Positions 1 through 12,284 of a DNA stretch of 64,000 nucleotides are shown piece after piece. How positions within the stretch are numbered: the stretch's first letter is position 1; each line of letters starts with the position of its first letter. The notes beneath the pieces are model-generated. The model saw only the letters and a program-made list of their open reading frames with translations, was not told the origin of the DNA and made no database searches. Position numbers and translations under genes: made by a program. The stretch is from Sphaerisporangium rubeum. GTDB lineage: Bacteria > Actinomycetota > Actinomycetes > Streptosporangiales > Streptosporangiaceae. The stretch covers positions 6,192,501-6,256,500 of the forward strand of contig NZ_JACHIU010000001.1 of the NCBI RefSeq assembly GCF_014207705.1. The letters are read 5' to 3'.

Positions 1-3000
1 CGACCAGATCTCGGCGAGCACCAGCTCGGCCTCGGTGCTCGGCGGCACGTACGCCGCGCCGACCGTCGTGCCGAGTTCCGGCTCAGGCAGCGCTCTCCGG
101 TCGATCTTGCCGTTGGCGGTGAGGGTGAACGCCTCGACGACCATGAGCACGGCCGGGACCATGTACTCCGGCAGCCGGGTCCGCAGGAAGACCCGCAGTT
201 CCGGCACGTCGGCCACGGCGCCGGGGACGGCGACGACATAGCCGACCAGGCGTTTGCCGTTGGGGCCGTCCTCGCGGGCCACGACCACGGCGTCCTGCAC
301 GGACGGGTGCTCGGCCAGCACGTTCTCGATCTCCCCGGGCTCCACCCGGAACCCACGGATCTTGACCTGCTCGTCGGTACGGCCGAGGAACTCCAGGACC
401 CCGTCCGCGCGCCACCGCACCCGGTCACCGGTCCGGTACAACCGCTCCCCCGGCAGACCGCTCAGGTGGTCCGCGACGAACCGCTCAGAGGTCAGGCCCG
501 GCCGTCCGGCGTAGCCGCGTGCGACGCCGACGCCGCCGATCAGCAGTTCACCGGCCACCCCGACGGGGACGAGGTTCAGCCACTCGTCCACCACGTGGAC
601 CCGCGCGCCGGCCAGCGGACGGCCCACCGGCACCATCAGCCCGGCGCCGTCCACCGGCGCCTCGGCGAAGCCGCCAGGCGCGGGGCCGGTGGCGGGGAGG
701 CCGCCGGGGGTGAGCGGCATGAGCAGCGAGTCGATCGCGGCCTCGGTGACGCCGTACACGTTGGCCGGGACCGCCTGCGGCGCGACGTCCGCGACGGCCG
801 CCACCAGGGCCTCGTGCCGCCAGATGTCGGTACCGGAGATCACCAGGCGCAGCTTGTCCAGGCCGCCGTTCTCGCGGCAGTACCCGGCGAGTTCGCGCAG
901 GAGCGTGCCGGGGACGATCTCGGCGACCTCGATGTCGTTGTCGTCGAGCACCTGGTGCAGTTCGGCCACCGACACGAAGTCGCTCTGCGGGGTGAACACC
1001 ACGGCCTTGCCGAAGCACAACGCGCGCACGATGTCGCCGACCGACACGTCGAACCCGGCGCCGGCCATCGACAGCATCGACCCCGGCCCGCCGAGCCGCG
1101 TGAACGCGTCACCCCACCCGGCGACGTACCCGGCGAGGCCCCGGTGGGTGACGCCGACGGCCTTCGGCCGGCCGGTGGAGCCGGAGGTGAACGCCATGTA
1201 CGCCAGGCCGTCGAGCGGCACGTCCGCCGGGTCCGGCGCGGCACCCGCACCGTGGAAGCGGTCGGCCATGAGCACAGGGCCGTCGAACGGCGGCAGGTCC
1301 TGCTCCAGCGCGGTCGTGCCGATCAGCACCTTCGCGCCGCAGTCCTCCAGCATGAAGCCGAGGCGTTCCACCGGCTGGCCGGCGTTCAGCGGCACGTACA
1401 CGCCACCGGCCTTGAGCACCGCCATGAACGCGACGACCAGGTCCGCACCGCGGCCGAGGACCACGCCGACCGGCACCTCGGCCGTCACCCCGGCCGAGCG
1501 CAGCCACGCGGCCATCGCGCCGGCGCGGGAGTCCAGCTCGGCGAACGTCAGCCGTTCGGTGCCGCACACCACGGCGACCGCGTCCGGGGTGCGCCGGGCC
1601 CAGTCCGCCACCAGCGTGTGCGCCTGGGACAGCGCGCCGGCGCCGGCCGAACGGGCCCAGGGGCCGCTGAGCAGCTCGGGTTCACCCGGCAGCGTGACCG
1701 GCACGTCCCGCACCCGAAGTGTGGGGTCGGCCGTGACCGCGCCGAGCACACCGGCGAACCGGCCGAGCAGGCGGTCGATCGTCACGCCGTCGAAGGCCGC
1801 GGTGGAGAACTCCGCCTCGACCTCCAGCCGGTCGCGCAGGTTGACCGCGAGCATCAGCGGTGTGTTCCCCTGCTCGAACGACTCGGCGTACTCGAACAGC
1901 GCGGCCCCCTGCGCCTGCGGGTAGTTGCCGAACACCATGACGCTGTCGAACAGCGCGCTGCCGCGCGGCACCTCCGAGCACCGCTGGATGTCCACGAGCG
2001 GCGTGTACTCGTGCCGCTGCACCGCCACCTGGCCGTCCTGCACACGTGGCAGCCACTCGGCGAACGGCGTGTCCGCCGGGACCCGCGCGCGCAGCGGCAG
2101 CGTGTTGATGAACAGGCCGACGATGGACTCCATGCCGGCCAGCTCGGCGGGCCGGCCGGAAACGGTCAGGCCGAACACCACGTCACGCTCACCGCTGAGC
2201 CGCGACAGCAGCAGGGCCCACGCGGCCTGCACCACCGTGCCGGGGGTGACACGAGCACGCCGCGCCAGCTCCACCAGGCCGGCGGTGACCTCCGGGGACA
2301 GCTCGACGCGGCGGCGGTCCTGGTCCCAGTGGTCGGTGACCTGCCGGTCCACCGGCAGCGGCGTCGGCGCCTCGAAACCGGCGAGGTGACCGCGCCAGAA
2401 GTCCTCGGCGTCGTCGGCGCGGCCGGCCAGCCAGGCGATGAAGTCGCGGTACGGCCGCGCCGCGGGAAGATCGCGCGCCTCGTACAGCCGGGTGGCCTCG
2501 TCCACGAGGATCGGCAGGCTCCAGCCGTCGGTGCAGATGTGGTGGAACGTCAGCACGAGCCAGTACCGGTCGCCGCCTCTGCCGACCAGGGTGACCCGCA
2601 TCAGCGGGGGCCGCGCCAGGTCGAAGCCGCGGTCGCGGTCGGCGTCGAGCAGGTCGCGCAGCCGCGCGCGGTGGTCGCCGCCGTCGCCTGACCAGTCGTG
2701 GAACTCGAACGGCACCCGCGCCGTGTCCTGCACCACCTGCACCGGCTCGGCGACACCTTCCCAGACCAGGCCGGTGCGCAGCGCGGGATGCCGGGCCACG
2801 ACGGCGTCGAAGGCGGCGTGGAGCGCGTCCGCGTCCAGCGGCCCGGTGTGCTCGTACAGGCCCTGCGCGAGGTAGACGCCTGAGCCTTCGGGGGCCTGGA
2901 GCGCGTGCACCAGGATGCCTTGCTGGACGGGGCTCAGCGGGTACACGTCGACCGGTTCCGCGCCGGTGTCGCGGACGGCGGCGGTGAGCCGGTCCACGGT

Positions 3001-6000
3001 GTCCTGGTCGAGCGTGGCCAGCGGGAAGTCCGACGGGGTGTGGCCGCCGGCGCGGGGGGACAGGCAGTGCTCGACGAGGTCGCGCAGCGCGTCGATGTAG
3101 CTCTGCGCGACCCGCTCGATGGTGCCTTCGCGGTGCAGGCCGGCGCTGAACTGCCACTCGACGGCCATGCGGCCGTCGGCGTCCTGGTACACCTCGATCT
3201 GCAGGCCGTGCGCGCGGGTCTGGCCGTCGGGTCCGGCGAGCGCGGCGGGGAGGCGCCGCGCGACCAGGCCGCCGGGTGTGTCGCCGGCGGCGCCGATGTA
3301 GTTGAACCCGATGTACGGCTCGGGCTTGTCGCCGAGCCGCCGGGTGTCGCCGAGGTGGCGCAGCGCGCCGTAGCCGACGCCGCGTCGCGGGCTGCGGCGC
3401 AGCAGTTCCTTGACGGATTTGAGCACACCGGCCGGGTCGGACAGGTCGGGGGCCGACAGCGCGACGGGGAAGACCGAGGTGAACCAGCCGATGGTGCGCG
3501 ACAGGTCGACGCCGTCGGCGATGGGTTCGCGGCCGTGGCTCTCCAGGTCGATCGTCACCGTGTCGGTACCGGCCCAGCGGCCGAGCGCCTGGAGCAGGCC
3601 GGCGAGCAGCACGTCGTTGATCTGCGTGCGGTACGCGCGGTGGACGCGGGTCAGCAGCGCGGCGGTGGTGCCGGCGTCCAGCCAGGTGCGCACCACCAGC
3701 TGGTCGCCCTTGCCGGTGGCGCCGGGGCCGTCCAGCGGCACGGTGAAGCGTGGCTCCAGCTGCTGGATCCAGTACGGGATCTCGGCCTTAACCTGCGGTG
3801 ACGCGGCGTACTCGCGCAGCAGTTCGGCCCACTGGCGGAACGACGTGGTCTTGCGCGGCAGGGCCGCGCGGTCGCCGCCTGCCTCGTACAGCAGGTGCAG
3901 GTCCTCAAGGAGGATGGTCCACGAGACGCCGTCCATCACCAGGTGGTGCACGGTGATGCCGAGCCGGCCGGGACGGTCGCCGCGTTCGAAGTACGCGACG
4001 CGCAGCAGCGGGCCGCCGCTGAGGGACAGCGACCGCTGGAGCAGGCTCATGCGCTCGGTGACCAGCTCGTCGAGGCGCCGCTCGTCGAGGCCGACGGCGT
4101 CCACGACCGAGAACAGGTCGGCGGGTTCGTCGGCGGCGTTCTCCTGGGTCCAGGCGCCGCGCGTGGAGTCGTACGTCAGGCGCATGCGCAGCGCGTCGTG
4201 GTGCGCGACGAGCGCGTCCACGGCGCGGGCCAGCGTGCCGGCGTCCACGGGTCCGGCCAGGTCGAACACCCCGGACCAGTTCCAGCGGTCGCGGTCGGCG
4301 ATCGGCTGGCGGGTGAACCAGCGCTGCACCGGGGTCAGCGGCACCGGTCCGGTGACGGTGTCCTGCTCGGCGAGCACCTCGACGGGGTCGTCCCCGGCGG
4401 CCAGGGCCAGTTCGGCGACGCTCTGGCGTGCGAAGACGTCGGCCACTTCCAGGCGCAGGCCGGCGGCGCGCGCACGGGCCACGATCTGGAGGCTGAGGAT
4501 GGAGTCGCCGCCGAGCTCGAAGAAGTTGTCGTGCGCGCCGACCCGTTCCACGCCGAGCACCTGGGACCAGATGCCGGCGAGCACGACTTCGGCGTCGGTG
4601 CGCGGCGGCACGTACTCGGCGCCGCCGGAGGCGGCCGCGTCGGGTTCCGGTAGCGCGCGGCGGTCGATCTTGTCGTTGGCGGTGAGCGTGAACGCGTCCA
4701 GCACCATGAACACCGACGGCACCATGTACTCCGGCAGCCGTTCATGCATGTACGCGCGCAGGTCGGCGACGTCGGCGTCACCGGTGACGTAGCCGACGAG
4801 GCGCTTGCCGGACGGTCCGTCGGCGCGGGCCACCACCACGGCGTCCCGCACGCGGGGGTGGTCGGCCAGCACGGCCTCGACCTCGCCGGGTTCGATGCGG
4901 AACCCTCGGATCTTCACCTGAGCGTCGGTACGGCCCAGGAACTCCAGGACGCCGTCCGCGCGCCACCGCACCCGGTCACCCGTCCGGTACAACCGCTCCC
5001 CCGGACGGCCGCTCAGATGGTCGGCCACGAACCGCTCGGCCGTCAGATCGGCCCGGCCCACGTACCCCTGGCCGACGCCGACGCCGCCGACCAGCAGCTC
5101 ACCGGGGACACCTGGGGGGACGAGGTTCATCCACTGGTCCACCACGAACAGCGACGTGGCGACCAGGGGACGGCCGATCGGCACCACGCCGTCGCCGGTG
5201 CCGTGGCCCGCGCCGAGGTCGAACAGCGAGCTGAACGTCGTGCACTCGGTGGGGCCGTAGCAGGCGACGAACCGCAGGCCCGGCAGGCGGTCGCGTACCT
5301 GGTCGCAGTGCGCCGGCGACAGCGCGTCGCCGCCGGTGAGCAGCAGCCGCAGGCCGTCGAACGACTCGGGGGCCGCCTCCACGACCTGGTGGAACAAGCC
5401 GGCCGTGACGTGCGCCACCGTCACCTCGTGCTCACGCAGGAACGCGCCGACGTCCACCCCTTCTACCCGGCCGCCGGTGGCGACGACCAGCGTCGCGCCG
5501 TTCAGCAGCGCGGCCCAGATCTCGAACGTCGAGGCGTCGAACGTCACCGGCGCGAGCTGCGCCACGACGTCGCCGGGTGCGATGCTCAGCACCGGGTCCA
5601 CGCACAGCCGCACCACGCCGCCGTGCGTCACCTCGACCCCCTTCGGCACACCGGTGGAGCCGGAGGTGTACATCACGTACAGGGGGTCATCGGCGTCCGC
5701 GTGGCCGAGTCCGCCCGCGGCGGGCTCGATGTCGCGGACGTCGATGACGCGCACCCCGTCCAGCTGGTCCGGCATCGGCTGTGCGGCGGTCAGCACGACA
5801 CCGATGCCGGAGTCCTCGATCACGAAACGCAGCCGGTTCAGCGGCCACGACGGGTCCAGCGGCACATAGGAGGCGCCGGCCCCCGCCGCTCCGAGGATCG
5901 CGGTGACGAAGTCCACGCCGCGTTCCACGAACACACCGACCCGCGCACCGGCCCGCGCCTCGCGCAGCACCCGCGCCACCCCGGCGGCGCGGTCCTCCAG

Positions 6001-9000
6001 TTCCCCGTACGTCAGCTCGGTCCCGCCGCCGCGCACGGCCGGCACGTCCCGGCCCGTGGCGGCCCTGCGGGAGAACATGGCGGTCAGGGACGTGCGCTCC
6101 ACCCCGGCGCCGGAGACACCGAGGCCGCGTACGCCTTCCAGCTCGGCGGCGCCGACCAGGCCGACCGCTCCGACGGGGGTGCCGGCGTCGCCTGCCACCG
6201 CGCCGAGCACCCCGGCGAGCCGGTCGAGCAGGCCGTCCACGGTGGCGGTGTCGAACGCGCCGGTCGAGTACGTCACCTCGAAGCCGAGGCGCTCGCCGCC
6301 GGCGAACATCGCCACGTTCAGCGGGTAGTTGCCGAGTTCCACGTAGTCGAGCAGCTCCATGCCGCCGGACAGGCCCTCGGTCATCTGCACGACGAAGATG
6401 CTGTCGAACAGCGACACCCCGCCGCGCACCTGCGAGCAGCGCTGGATGTCCACCAACGGCGTGTACTCGTACCGCTGGGCCGCGAGCTGGGTCTCCTGGA
6501 GCCGCCGCAGCCACTCGGCGAACGGCACGTCCGCGGGGACCTCGGTGCGCAGCGGCAGCGTGTTGATGAACAGGCCGACGATCGACTCCATGCCGGCCAG
6601 CTCGGCCGGACGGCCCGCCACGGTGACGCCGAACACCACGTCACGCTCGCCGCTGTAGCGGGACAGCAGCAGGGCCCACGCGGCCTGCGCCACCGTACCG
6701 ACCGTCACCCTGGCGCGGCGGGCCAGCTCGGTGAGCCCGGCGGTGACCTCGGGGGACAGCTCCACGCGGCGGCGGTCCTGGGCCCAGTGCTCGGTGACCT
6801 GGCGGTCCACCGGAAGCGGCGTCGGGGCCTCGAAACCGGCGAGGTATCCGCGCCAGAACCGCTCGGCCTCGCCGAGGTCGCGCTCGGCGAGCCAGGCGAT
6901 GAAGTCGCGGTACGGCCGCACCGGAGGCAGCGTGATCTGCTCGCCGAGGGACAGCGCGTCGTACACGCGGCTCACCTCGGCCAGCAGGATCGGCAGGCTC
7001 CAGCCGTCGGTGGAGATGTGGTGCATGGTCCACACCAGCCAGGACCGGCCCGCGCCGCGGTCGATCAGGTGGACGCGCATCAGCGGCGGCACCGCCAGGT
7101 CGAACCCGCGGGCCCGGTCGGCCTCGAGCAGTTCGGCGAACCGTTCCTGCTGCTCGTCGTCGGGAAGCGTGGACCAGTCGAGCGCCTCGAACGGCACGGT
7201 GACGTGGTCGCGCACCACCTGCACGGGCTCGGTGACGCCTTCCCAGACGAACGCGGTGCGCAGCGCGGGATGCCGGTCCACGACGACGTCCCAGGCGCGC
7301 TGGAACAACACGGTGTCGACGCGCCGGCCGGTCAGCTCGTACAGGCCCTGCGCGAGGTACACACCTGAGCCCTCGGGGGCCTGGAGCGCGTGGAACAGGA
7401 TGCCTTGCTGCACCGGGGTGAGCGGGTACACGTCGGCCAGCTCGCCACCGGCCCGCCGCGCGGCGGCCGTCAGTGTGTCCACGGCCGCCTGGTCCAGCGC
7501 GGCCAGGGGGAAGTCCGACGGGGTGTGGCCGCCGGCCTTGGGGTCCAGGCAGTGCTCGACGAGTTCGCGCAGCGCTTCCACGTAGGCGCGCGCGGTGTGC
7601 TCGACGGTCTCCGCGCGGTGCGCTCCGGCGCCGTAGTGCCACTCGAAGGCCATGCGGCCGTCGTCGTCCTGGAAGACCTCGATCTGCAGCGCGTGGGCCC
7701 TGGTCTGGCCGTCGGGGCCGGTGAGCGCGGCGGGGAGCCGCCTCGCGACGATGCCGCCGGTGGAGCTGTCGAGGCCGCCGAGGTAGTTGAAGCCGACGTA
7801 CGGCTCGGGGGTGTCGGCGAGCGCGCGCACGCGGGGGTCGGACCGGTCGCCGAGGTACCGCAGCGCGCCGTGGCCGACGCCGCGGCGCGGGCTGCGGCGC
7901 AGCAGTTCCTTGACGGACTTCAGGACACCGGCGGGGTCGGAAAGGTCGGGGGCCGACAGCGCGACGGGGAAGATGGAGGTGAACCAGCCGACGGTGCGCG
8001 ACAGGTCCACGCCTTCTGCGACGGACTCGCGGCCGTGGCTCTCCAGTGCGATGGTGACGGCGTTCGTGCCGGCCCAGCGGCCGAGGGTCTGCAGCAGCGC
8101 GGCGAGCAGCACGTCGTTGATCTGCGTGCGGTACGCGCGGTGGACGCGGGTCAACAGGGCCGCGGTGGTGCCGGCGTCCAGCCAGACGCGCGCCACGGCG
8201 TTCTCGCCGGTCGGCGGGCCGTCCACCGGGGGGTGGAAGCCGGTCGCGGACTGCTCCAGCCAGTGGTCCAGCTCGGCGTGGGCCTCGGGGGACGCGGCGT
8301 ACTCGCGCAGGACGTGCGACCACTGGCGCAGCGACGTGGTCTTCGGCGGCAACGCGCCGTCGGCGGTGCCGGTGGCGGCGATCGCGTGGCAGGCGGCGCC
8401 GAGGTCGCCGAGCAGGACGTTCCACGACACCGCGTCCATGACCAGGTGGTGCACGGTGAGACCGAGCCACGCGGGGTCGTCGCCCCGGTCGAACAGCACG
8501 GCGCGCAGCACGGGGCCGTGGGCCAGCGACAACCGGTGCTGTGCCTCGGTCATGCGGCCGGTGACCAGGGTCTCCAGGTCGTGGCCCGCGGTGACCGCCA
8601 CGGTGAGCAGTTCGGCGTGCTCGGCGGGGACGATCTCCTGGGTCCACTCCCCCTGATCGTGCCGGAACCGCAGGCGCAGCGCGTCGTGGTGCGCGACCAC
8701 GGCGTCGAGCGCGCGGGTCAGCGTGGCGGCGTCCACACCCGGGGTCAGCTCGAACACGCCTGACCAGTTCCAGTGGTCCCTGTGCGCGATGTCCTCGGCG
8801 GCGAATCGGTGCTGGATCGGGGTGAGCGGCAGTGGTCCTGCGACGGTGCCTTGCTCGGCGAGCACCTCGGCGGGGGTGTCGCGTACGGCCAGGGCCAGTT
8901 CGGCGACGCTCTGGCGTGCGAAGACGTCGGCGACCTCCAGTCGGAGGCCGGCGGCGCGCGCACGGGCCACGATCTGGAGGCTGAGGATGGAGTCGCCGCC

Positions 9001-11913
9001 GAGCTCGAAGAAGTTGTCGTGCGCGCCGACGGTCGCCACGCCGAGCACCTCGGACCAGATGCCGGCCAGGGTGATCTCGGTCGGGGTGGCGGGTGCCACG
9101 AACGTGGTCTCGACGGCGAGGCGGATGTCGGGGTCGGGGAGCGCGCGGCGGTCGATCTTGTCGTTGGCGGTCAGCGAGAAGCCCTCCACCACCATGAACA
9201 CCGACGGCACCATGTACTCCGGCAGCCGGCCGTGCATGTAGGCGCGCAGGTCGGCGACGTCGACGCCGCCGGGGTCCTCGGGGACGACGTAGCCGACCAG
9301 CCACTTTCCGGACGGGCCGTCGGCGCGGGCCACCACCACGGCGTCCCGCACGCGGGGGTGGTCGGCCAGCACGGCCTCGACCTCACCGGGCTCGATGCGG
9401 AACCCTCGGATCTTCACCTGAGCGTCGGTACGGCCCAGGAACTCAAGGACGCCGTCCGCGCGCCACCGCACCCGGTCACCCGTCCGGTACAACCGCTCCC
9501 CCGCACGGCCGCTCAGATGGTCGGCCACGAACCGCTCCGCGGTCAGTCCCGGACGGCCCACATAGCCCCGGCCGACGCCGACGCCGCCGACCAGCAACTC
9601 GCCGGGAACTCCCGGGGGGACGAGGTTCATCCACTGGTCCACCACGAACAGGGAAGTGGACACGACGGGACGGCCGATCGGCACCACCGCGTCGCCTGCG
9701 GGGAATCCGGCGCCGAAATCGAATATCGAGCTGAACGTCGTGCACTCGGTCGGTCCATAACAGGCCACGAACCGAAGATCCGGCAGCCGGCGGCGTACCC
9801 GGTCGCAATGCGCGGCCGACAACGCGTCACCACCGGTCAGCAACAGCCGTAAGCCGTCGAAGGACTCGGGAGCCGACTCCACGACCTGATGGAACAATCC
9901 GGCGGTAACGTGCGCCACAGTGACCGCGTGTTCACTCAGGAAAGCACCGACGTCGAGGCTTTCCACCCGGCCGCCGGTCGCGACCACGAGCGTGGCGCCG
10001 TTAAGCAGAGCGCCATAGATCTCGAAAGTCGACGCGTCGAAGGACACCGGCGCCAATTGCGCCACCACATCGCCGGGGCCGATTCCGAGCACCGGATCGA
10101 CACAGAGCCTTACCACACCGCCTTGCGTTACTTCCACACCTTTTGGAACGCCGGTGGAACCGGACGTGTACATCACATAAAGCGCGCCGTCCCCGCCGGT
10201 CCCCACGGCGTCCTCGCTCACCGGCCGACCCGGCGGCATGTCGGCGAGCGCGACCACGCGTGCGTCGCCTGCGCCGTCGGGAAGGGGCTGACCGGCGGTC
10301 AGCACGACGGCGGCGCCGGAGTCGTCGATCACGAAGCGCAACCGGGACAGCGGCCACGAGGGGTCGAGCGGCACATAGGACGCGCCGGCCGCCGCGGCGC
10401 CGAGGATCGCGGTGACGAAGTCCACGCCGCGTTCCACGAACACGCCGACCCGGTCGCCGGGCCGCACCCCGGCGTCGCGCAGCAGCGCCGTCACGCCGCC
10501 GGCGCGCGCGTCCAGCTCGCCGTACGTCAGTTCCGCGCCACCGCCGCGCACCGCGGTCACGTCGCGGCCGGCGGCGACCCCGCGCGCGAACAGCCCGATC
10601 AGCGACGTCTCGTCCACCTCGACGCCGGAGACCCCGAGGGCACGCAGGCCGTCCGCCTCGGCGGCACCCGCGAGGCCGAGCGAGCCGGCCGGCGCCTCAC
10701 CGTCGAGGTTCTCCAGCAGGCCGGCGAGGCGGGCCAGCAGGTTCTCCACGGTCGCGGCGTCGAAGGCGCCGGTGGAGAAGTCGGCCTCGACGGTCAGGCG
10801 CCGGCCACCGGAGATCGTCAGGTGCAGCGGGACGGGGTCGGTGGCGGCGTACGGCAGCGCGGCGAGGCCCGTCACGCCGTCCGGCAGGTCGGTGAGGACG
10901 GCGGCGAACAGCGGGGTCCCCGGCTCGATCTCCGAGTACGCCTGGATCTCGGCGAGCGGCGCGAACCCGTGGCGCCGCACCGCCTTCTCCTGTTCGCGCA
11001 AGGAGCGCAGCCACTGCGCGACCGGCAGGCCGGACGGCACCTGGACGCGCAGCGGCACGGTGGTGGTGAAGCTGCCGACCAGCGGTTCCATGCCGGCGGG
11101 ACGGCACGGCAGCGTCAGGCCGAACACGACGTCGCTCTCACCGGCGTGCCGCGACAGCAGCAGGGCCCACGCGGCGTGCGCCACGGTGGCGAGCGGCACC
11201 TCCGCGCGGCGCGCGAGGCCGGCCAGCGCGGAGGTCAGCTCGGGGGTCAGCTCGACGCGGCGCCGGTCCCGCTCGGCGGGGCCGTCGTGCTGCCGGTCCA
11301 CCGGCAGCGGCGTCGGCGCGTCGAAACCGGCCAGGTGGCCGCGCCAGAACGGCTCGTCGGCGGCGCGGTCACGGCCCACCTGCCAGGCGACCACGTCGTG
11401 ATAGGGCCACACCGGGGACAGCGCCGAGATCGCGTCGCGGCGCAGCGCGGCGTACGTCAGGGCCACCTCGTCGAGCACCACCCGCAGGCTCGGCCCGTCG
11501 CACACCCCCCGGTACGCGCCGAGCAGCAGCAGGCACCGGTCGCCGAGGTCGGCCACGTACGCGCGCAGCAGCGGCGGACACGCCGGGTCGAAACCGCGTG
11601 CGGTGTCGGCGCGCAGCAGGTCCGCCAGCCGTGCCTCGTGGTCGCCGTCGCGCCAGTCCAGGGTCTCGACGGGGACCTCGGCACGGTCACGCACACGGAG
11701 GACGGACCCGTCGGCGCCGAACCCGGCCCGCAGCGCGGCGTGACGCGCTGTGACGATCTCGAAGGCCCGCCGGAACGCCGCCGCGTCCGGACCGCCGGCG
11801 AACTCGCGGACCCCCTGAGCCCAGAACGCGCCCCTGGCACCGGCGGGTGCGCCGTCGAGCGCCGCCGCCATCGCCTGCTGCACCGGCGTCACAGGATACG
11901 AATTCTCAGACAC
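1..11913 (-). CDS. Nonribosomal peptide synthetase, three modules visible, 3' end beyond the window
   Basis: The frame is open for 3971 codons with no stop and runs off the left edge. It starts at GTG 11913 behind a GGGGAAG Shine-Dalgarno sequence. Domains read C1 (residues 1-425), A1 (430-920), T1 (near 970), E1 (1025-1480), C2 (1490-1930), A2 (1940-2430), T2 (near 2470), E2 (2520-2980), C3 (2985-3420), A3 (3425-3940), then the start of T3. C2 and C3 have HHISTDG and HHICTDG. C1 has YRGVCDG, so both active-site histidines are lost. E1 and E2 have HHLVMD and the FNYLG/FNYIG motif, and T1/T2 carry the GGDSI form that precedes E domains. Read against GrsA, the specificity codes are DAFHLGCTF for both A1 and A2 and DVGEIGVID for A3. 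The A3 code is close to the ornithine code. A1/A2 match the Hpg-type code only in the first six positions and resemble the valine code at the last two. Predicted product start: D-X, D-X, Orn. A divergent SARP gene probably activates it. Confidence 0.95.
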   Translation of the reverse strand, partial: MSENSYPVTPVQQAMAAALDGAPAGARGAFWAQGVREFAGGPDAAAFRRAFEIVTARHAALRAGFGADGSVLRVRDRAEVPVETLDWRDGDHEARLADLLRADTARGFDPACPPLLRAYVADLGDRCLLLLGAYRGVCDGPSLRVVLDEVALTYAALRRDAISALSPVWPYHDVVAWQVGRDRAADEPFWRGHLAGFDAPTPLPVDRQHDGPAERDRRRVELTPELTSALAGLARRAEVPLATVAHAAWALLLSRHAGESDVVFGLTLPCRPAGMEPLVGSFTTTVPLRVQVPSGLPVAQWLRSLREQEKAVRRHGFAPLAEIQAYSEIEPGTPLFAAVLTDLPDGVTGLAALPYAATDPVPLHLTISGGRRLTVEADFSTGAFDAATVENLLARLAGLLENLDGEAPAGSLGLAGAAEADGLRALGVSGVEVDETSLIGLFARGVAAGRDVTAVRGGGAELTYGELDARAGGVTALLRDAGVRPGDRVGVFVERGVDFVTAILGAAAAGASYVPLDPSWPLSRLRFVIDDSGAAVVLTAGQPLPDGAGDARVVALADMPPGRPVSEDAVGTGGDGALYVMYTSGSTGVPKGVEVTQGGVVRLCVDPVLGIGPGDVVAQLAPVSFDASTFEIYGALLNGATLVVATGGRVESLDVGAFLSEHAVTVAHVTAGLFHQVVESAPESFDGLRLLLTGGDALSAAHCDRVRRRLPDLRFVACYGPTECTTFSSIFDFGAGFPAGDAVVPIGRPVVSTSLFVVDQWMNLVPPGVPGELLVGGVGVGRGYVGRPGLTAERFVADHLSGRAGERLYRTGDRVRWRADGVLEFLGRTDAQVKIRGFRIEPGEVEAVLADHPRVRDAVVVARADGPSGKWLVGYVVPEDPGGVDVADLRAYMHGRLPEYMVPSVFMVVEGFSLTANDKIDRRALPDPDIRLAVETTFVAPATPTEITLAGIWSEVLGVATVGAHDNFFELGGDSILSLQIVARARAAGLRLEVADVFARQSVAELALAVRDTPAEVLAEQGTVAGPLPLTPIQHRFAAEDIAHRDHWNWSGVFELTPGVDAATLTRALDAVVAHHDALRLRFRHDQGEWTQEIVPAEHAELLTVAVTAGHDLETLVTGRMTEAQHRLSLAHGPVLRAVLFDRGDDPAWLGLTVHHLVMDAVSWNVLLGDLGAACHAIAATGTADGALPPKTTSLRQWSHVLREYAASPEAHAELDHWLEQSATGFHPPVDGPPTGENAVARVWLDAGTTAALLTRVHRAYRTQINDVLLAALLQTLGRWAGTNAVTIALESHGRESVAEGVDLSRTVGWFTSIFPVALSAPDLSDPAGVLKSVKELLRRSPRRGVGHGALRYLGDRSDPRVRALADTPEPYVGFNYLGGLDSSTGGIVARRLPAALTGPDGQTRAHALQIEVFQDDDGRMAFEWHYGAGAHRAETVEHTARAYVEALRELVEHCLDPKAGGHTPSDFPLAALDQAAVDTLTAAARRAGGELADVYPLTPVQQGILFHALQAPEGSGVYLAQGLYELTGRRVDTVLFQRAWDVVVDRHPALRTAFVWEGVTEPVQVVRDHVTVPFEALDWSTLPDDEQQERFAELLEADRARGFDLAVPPLMRVHLIDRGAGRSWLVWTMHHISTDGWSLPILLAEVSRVYDALSLGEQITLPPVRPYRDFIAWLAERDLGEAERFWRGYLAGFEAPTPLPVDRQVTEHWAQDRRRVELSPEVTAGLTELARRARVTVGTVAQAAWALLLSRYSGERDVVFGVTVAGRPAELAGMESIVGLFINTLPLRTEVPADVPFAEWLRRLQETQLAAQRYEYTPLVDIQRCSQVRGGVSLFDSIFVVQMTEGLSGGMELLDYVELGNYPLNVAMFAGGERLGFEVTYSTGAFDTATVDGLLDRLAGVLGAVAGDAGTPVGAVGLVGAAELEGVRGLGVSGAGVERTSLTAMFSRRAATGRDVPAVRGGGTELTYGELEDRAAGVARVLREARAGARVGVFVERGVDFVTAILGAAGAGASYVPLDPSWPLNRLRFVIEDSGIGVVLTAAQPMPDQLDGVRVIDVRDIEPAAGGLGHADADDPLYVMYTSGSTGVPKGVEVTHGGVVRLCVDPVLSIAPGDVVAQLAPVTFDASTFEIWAALLNGATLVVATGGRVEGVDVGAFLREHEVTVAHVTAGLFHQVVEAAPESFDGLRLLLTGGDALSPAHCDQVRDRLPGLRFVACYGPTECTTFSSLFDLGAGHGTGDGVVPIGRPLVATSLFVVDQWMNLVPPGVPGELLVGGVGVGQGYVGRADLTAERFVADHLSGRPGERLYRTGDRVRWRADGVLEFLGRTDAQVKIRGFRIEPGEVEAVLADHPRVRDAVVVARADGPSGKRLVGYVTGDADVADLRAYMHERLPEYMVPSVFMVLDAFTLTANDKIDRRALPEPDAAASGGAEYVPPRTDAEVVLAGIWSQVLGVERVGAHDNFFELGGDSILSLQIVARARAAGLRLEVADVFARQSVAELALAAGDDPVEVLAEQDTVTGPVPLTPVQRWFTRQPIADRDRWNWSGVFDLAGPVDAGTLARAVDALVAHHDALRMRLTYDSTRGAWTQENAADEPADLFSVVDAVGLDERRLDELVTERMSLLQRSLSLSGGPLLRVAYFERGDRPGRLGITVHHLVMDGVSWTILLEDLHLLYEAGGDRAALPRKTTSFRQWAELLREYAASPQVKAEIPYWIQQLEPRFTVPLDGPGATGKGDQLVVRTWLDAGTTAALLTRVHRAYRTQINDVLLAGLLQALGRWAGTDTVTIDLESHGREPIADGVDLSRTIGWFTSVFPVALSAPDLSDPAGVLKSVKELLRRSPRRGVGYGALRHLGDTRRLGDKPEPYIGFNYIGAAGDTPGGLVARRLPAALAGPDGQTRAHGLQIEVYQDADGRMAVEWQFSAGLHREGTIERVAQSYIDALRDLVEHCLSPRAGGHTPSDFPLATLDQDTVDRLTAAVRDTGAEPVDVYPLSPVQQGILVHALQAPEGSGVYLAQGLYEHTGPLDADALHAAFDAVVARHPALRTGLVWEGVAEPVQVVQDTARVPFEFHDWSGDGGDHRARLRDLLDADRDRGFDLARPPLMRVTLVGRGGDRYWLVLTFHHICTDGWSLPILVDEATRLYEARDLPAARPYRDFIAWLAGRADDAEDFWRGHLAGFEAPTPLPVDRQVTDHWDQDRRRVELSPEVTAGLVELARRARVTPGTVVQAAWALLLSRLSGERDVVFGLTVSGRPAELAGMESIVGLFINTLPLRARVPADTPFAEWLPRVQDGQVAVQRHEYTPLVDIQRCSEVPRGSALFDSVMVFGNYPQAQGAALFEYAESFEQGNTPLMLAVNLRDRLEVEAEFSTAAFDGVTIDRLLGRFAGVLGAVTADPTLRVRDVPVTLPGEPELLSGPWARSAGAGALSQAHTLVADWARRTPDAVAVVCGTERLTFAELDSRAGAMAAWLRSAGVTAEVPVGVVLGRGADLVVAFMAVLKAGGVYVPLNAGQPVERLGFMLEDCGAKVLIGTTALEQDLPPFDGPVLMADRFHGAGAAPDPADVPLDGLAYMAFTSGSTGRPKAVGVTHRGLAGYVAGWGDAFTRLGGPGSMLSMAGAGFDVSVGDIVRALCFGKAVVFTPQSDFVSVAELHQVLDDNDIEVAEIVPGTLLRELAGYCRENGGLDKLRLVISGTDIWRHEALVAAVADVAPQAVPANVYGVTEAAIDSLLMPLTPGGLPATGPAPGGFAEAPVDGAGLMVPVGRPLAGARVHVVDEWLNLVPVGVAGELLIGGVGVARGYAGRPGLTSERFVADHLSGLPGERLYRTGDRVRWRADGVLEFLGRTDEQVKIRGFRVEPGEIENVLAEHPSVQDAVVVAREDGPNGKRLVGYVVAVPGAVADVPELRVFLRTRLPEYMVPAVLMVVEAFTLTANGKIDRRALPEPELGTTVGAAYVPPSTEAELVLAEIWS
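2990..6100 (-). repeat. NRPS A2-T2-E2 block, copy 2 of the intragenic module repeat
   Basis: This is the partner of the block at 7490-10610. The two copies encode the same adenylation code (DAFHLGCTF) and near-identical T domains around 4460-4540 and 8950-9030. C2 and C3 are also related, at an offset of about 4458 bases: 6559 and 2101 both begin the same GTGTTGATGAACAG stretch. Short-read assemblies often collapse such repeats. Confidence 0.85.
7490..10610 (-). repeat. NRPS A1-T1-E1 block, copy 1 of an intragenic module repeat
   Basis: This block repeats at 2990-6100 with an exact 4500-base offset over long stretches. For example, 9421 matches 4921, 8101 matches 3601 and 7921 matches 3421. 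Runs of about 100 bases near 9350-9470 and 4850-4970 differ at only a few positions. The offset shifts by 9 bases near 10400 against 5891 because of a three-codon difference. The similarity points to tandem module duplication followed by conversion. Confidence 0.85.
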
Positions 11914-12284
11914 GATGTTCTTCCCCGGGGTCGGTCGGACGAGCGACGGCGGGCCGCGAGAGAGGCACCCGGCCAGGATGGTCAAAAACTTGATTGTTTG
12001 CCTGACAGGTGATTCTGACTTTGCTTGACCGCCATTGCCGGTGTGCCATCCATTACGCGGCGAGTGAACGGAGCCACCCCTCCCGGTGACGTCGTCCCGC
12101 ACGTCACGGCACATGCGCCGCGACGATAAATTACGTCGTTCATATTTCAACTTGATTTCAGTGTGATGTCTGTTGCGACGGCCGCGCTCGGCGTTACAGT
12201 AAGCCCGTCCACGACACATTCGCACACCATGGGAGACACGGCAGATGTGTCAACGAAGGAAACCGGCAGCTCATTGGAGGTGGC
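11914..12284. promoter_or_regulatory. Divergent NRPS/SARP intergenic region
   Basis: This 371-base, AT-richer spacer lies between the two divergent starts, so both promoters should be here. The 9-mer AACTTGATT occurs twice in the same orientation, at 11987-11995 and 12149-12157. SARP proteins bind short direct repeats near the promoters they control, so these are candidate sites. The 162-base separation is larger than in a classical SARP box. I see no unambiguous -35/-10 pair and no gene. Confidence 0.4.

Noticed and set aside
307-2691. Long plus-strand open frames opposite the NRPS (also at 4744-7368, 7390-8763 and 9889-12012)
   Set aside because: They are His/Arg/Gln-rich antisense shadows of the minus-strand NRPS frame, which is fully open and carries all expected domain motifs.
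6641-9304. Minus-strand 887-codon open frame inside the NRPS
   Set aside because: Arg/Pro-rich out-of-frame reading; the true frame reads A, T, E and C domain motifs through the same bases.
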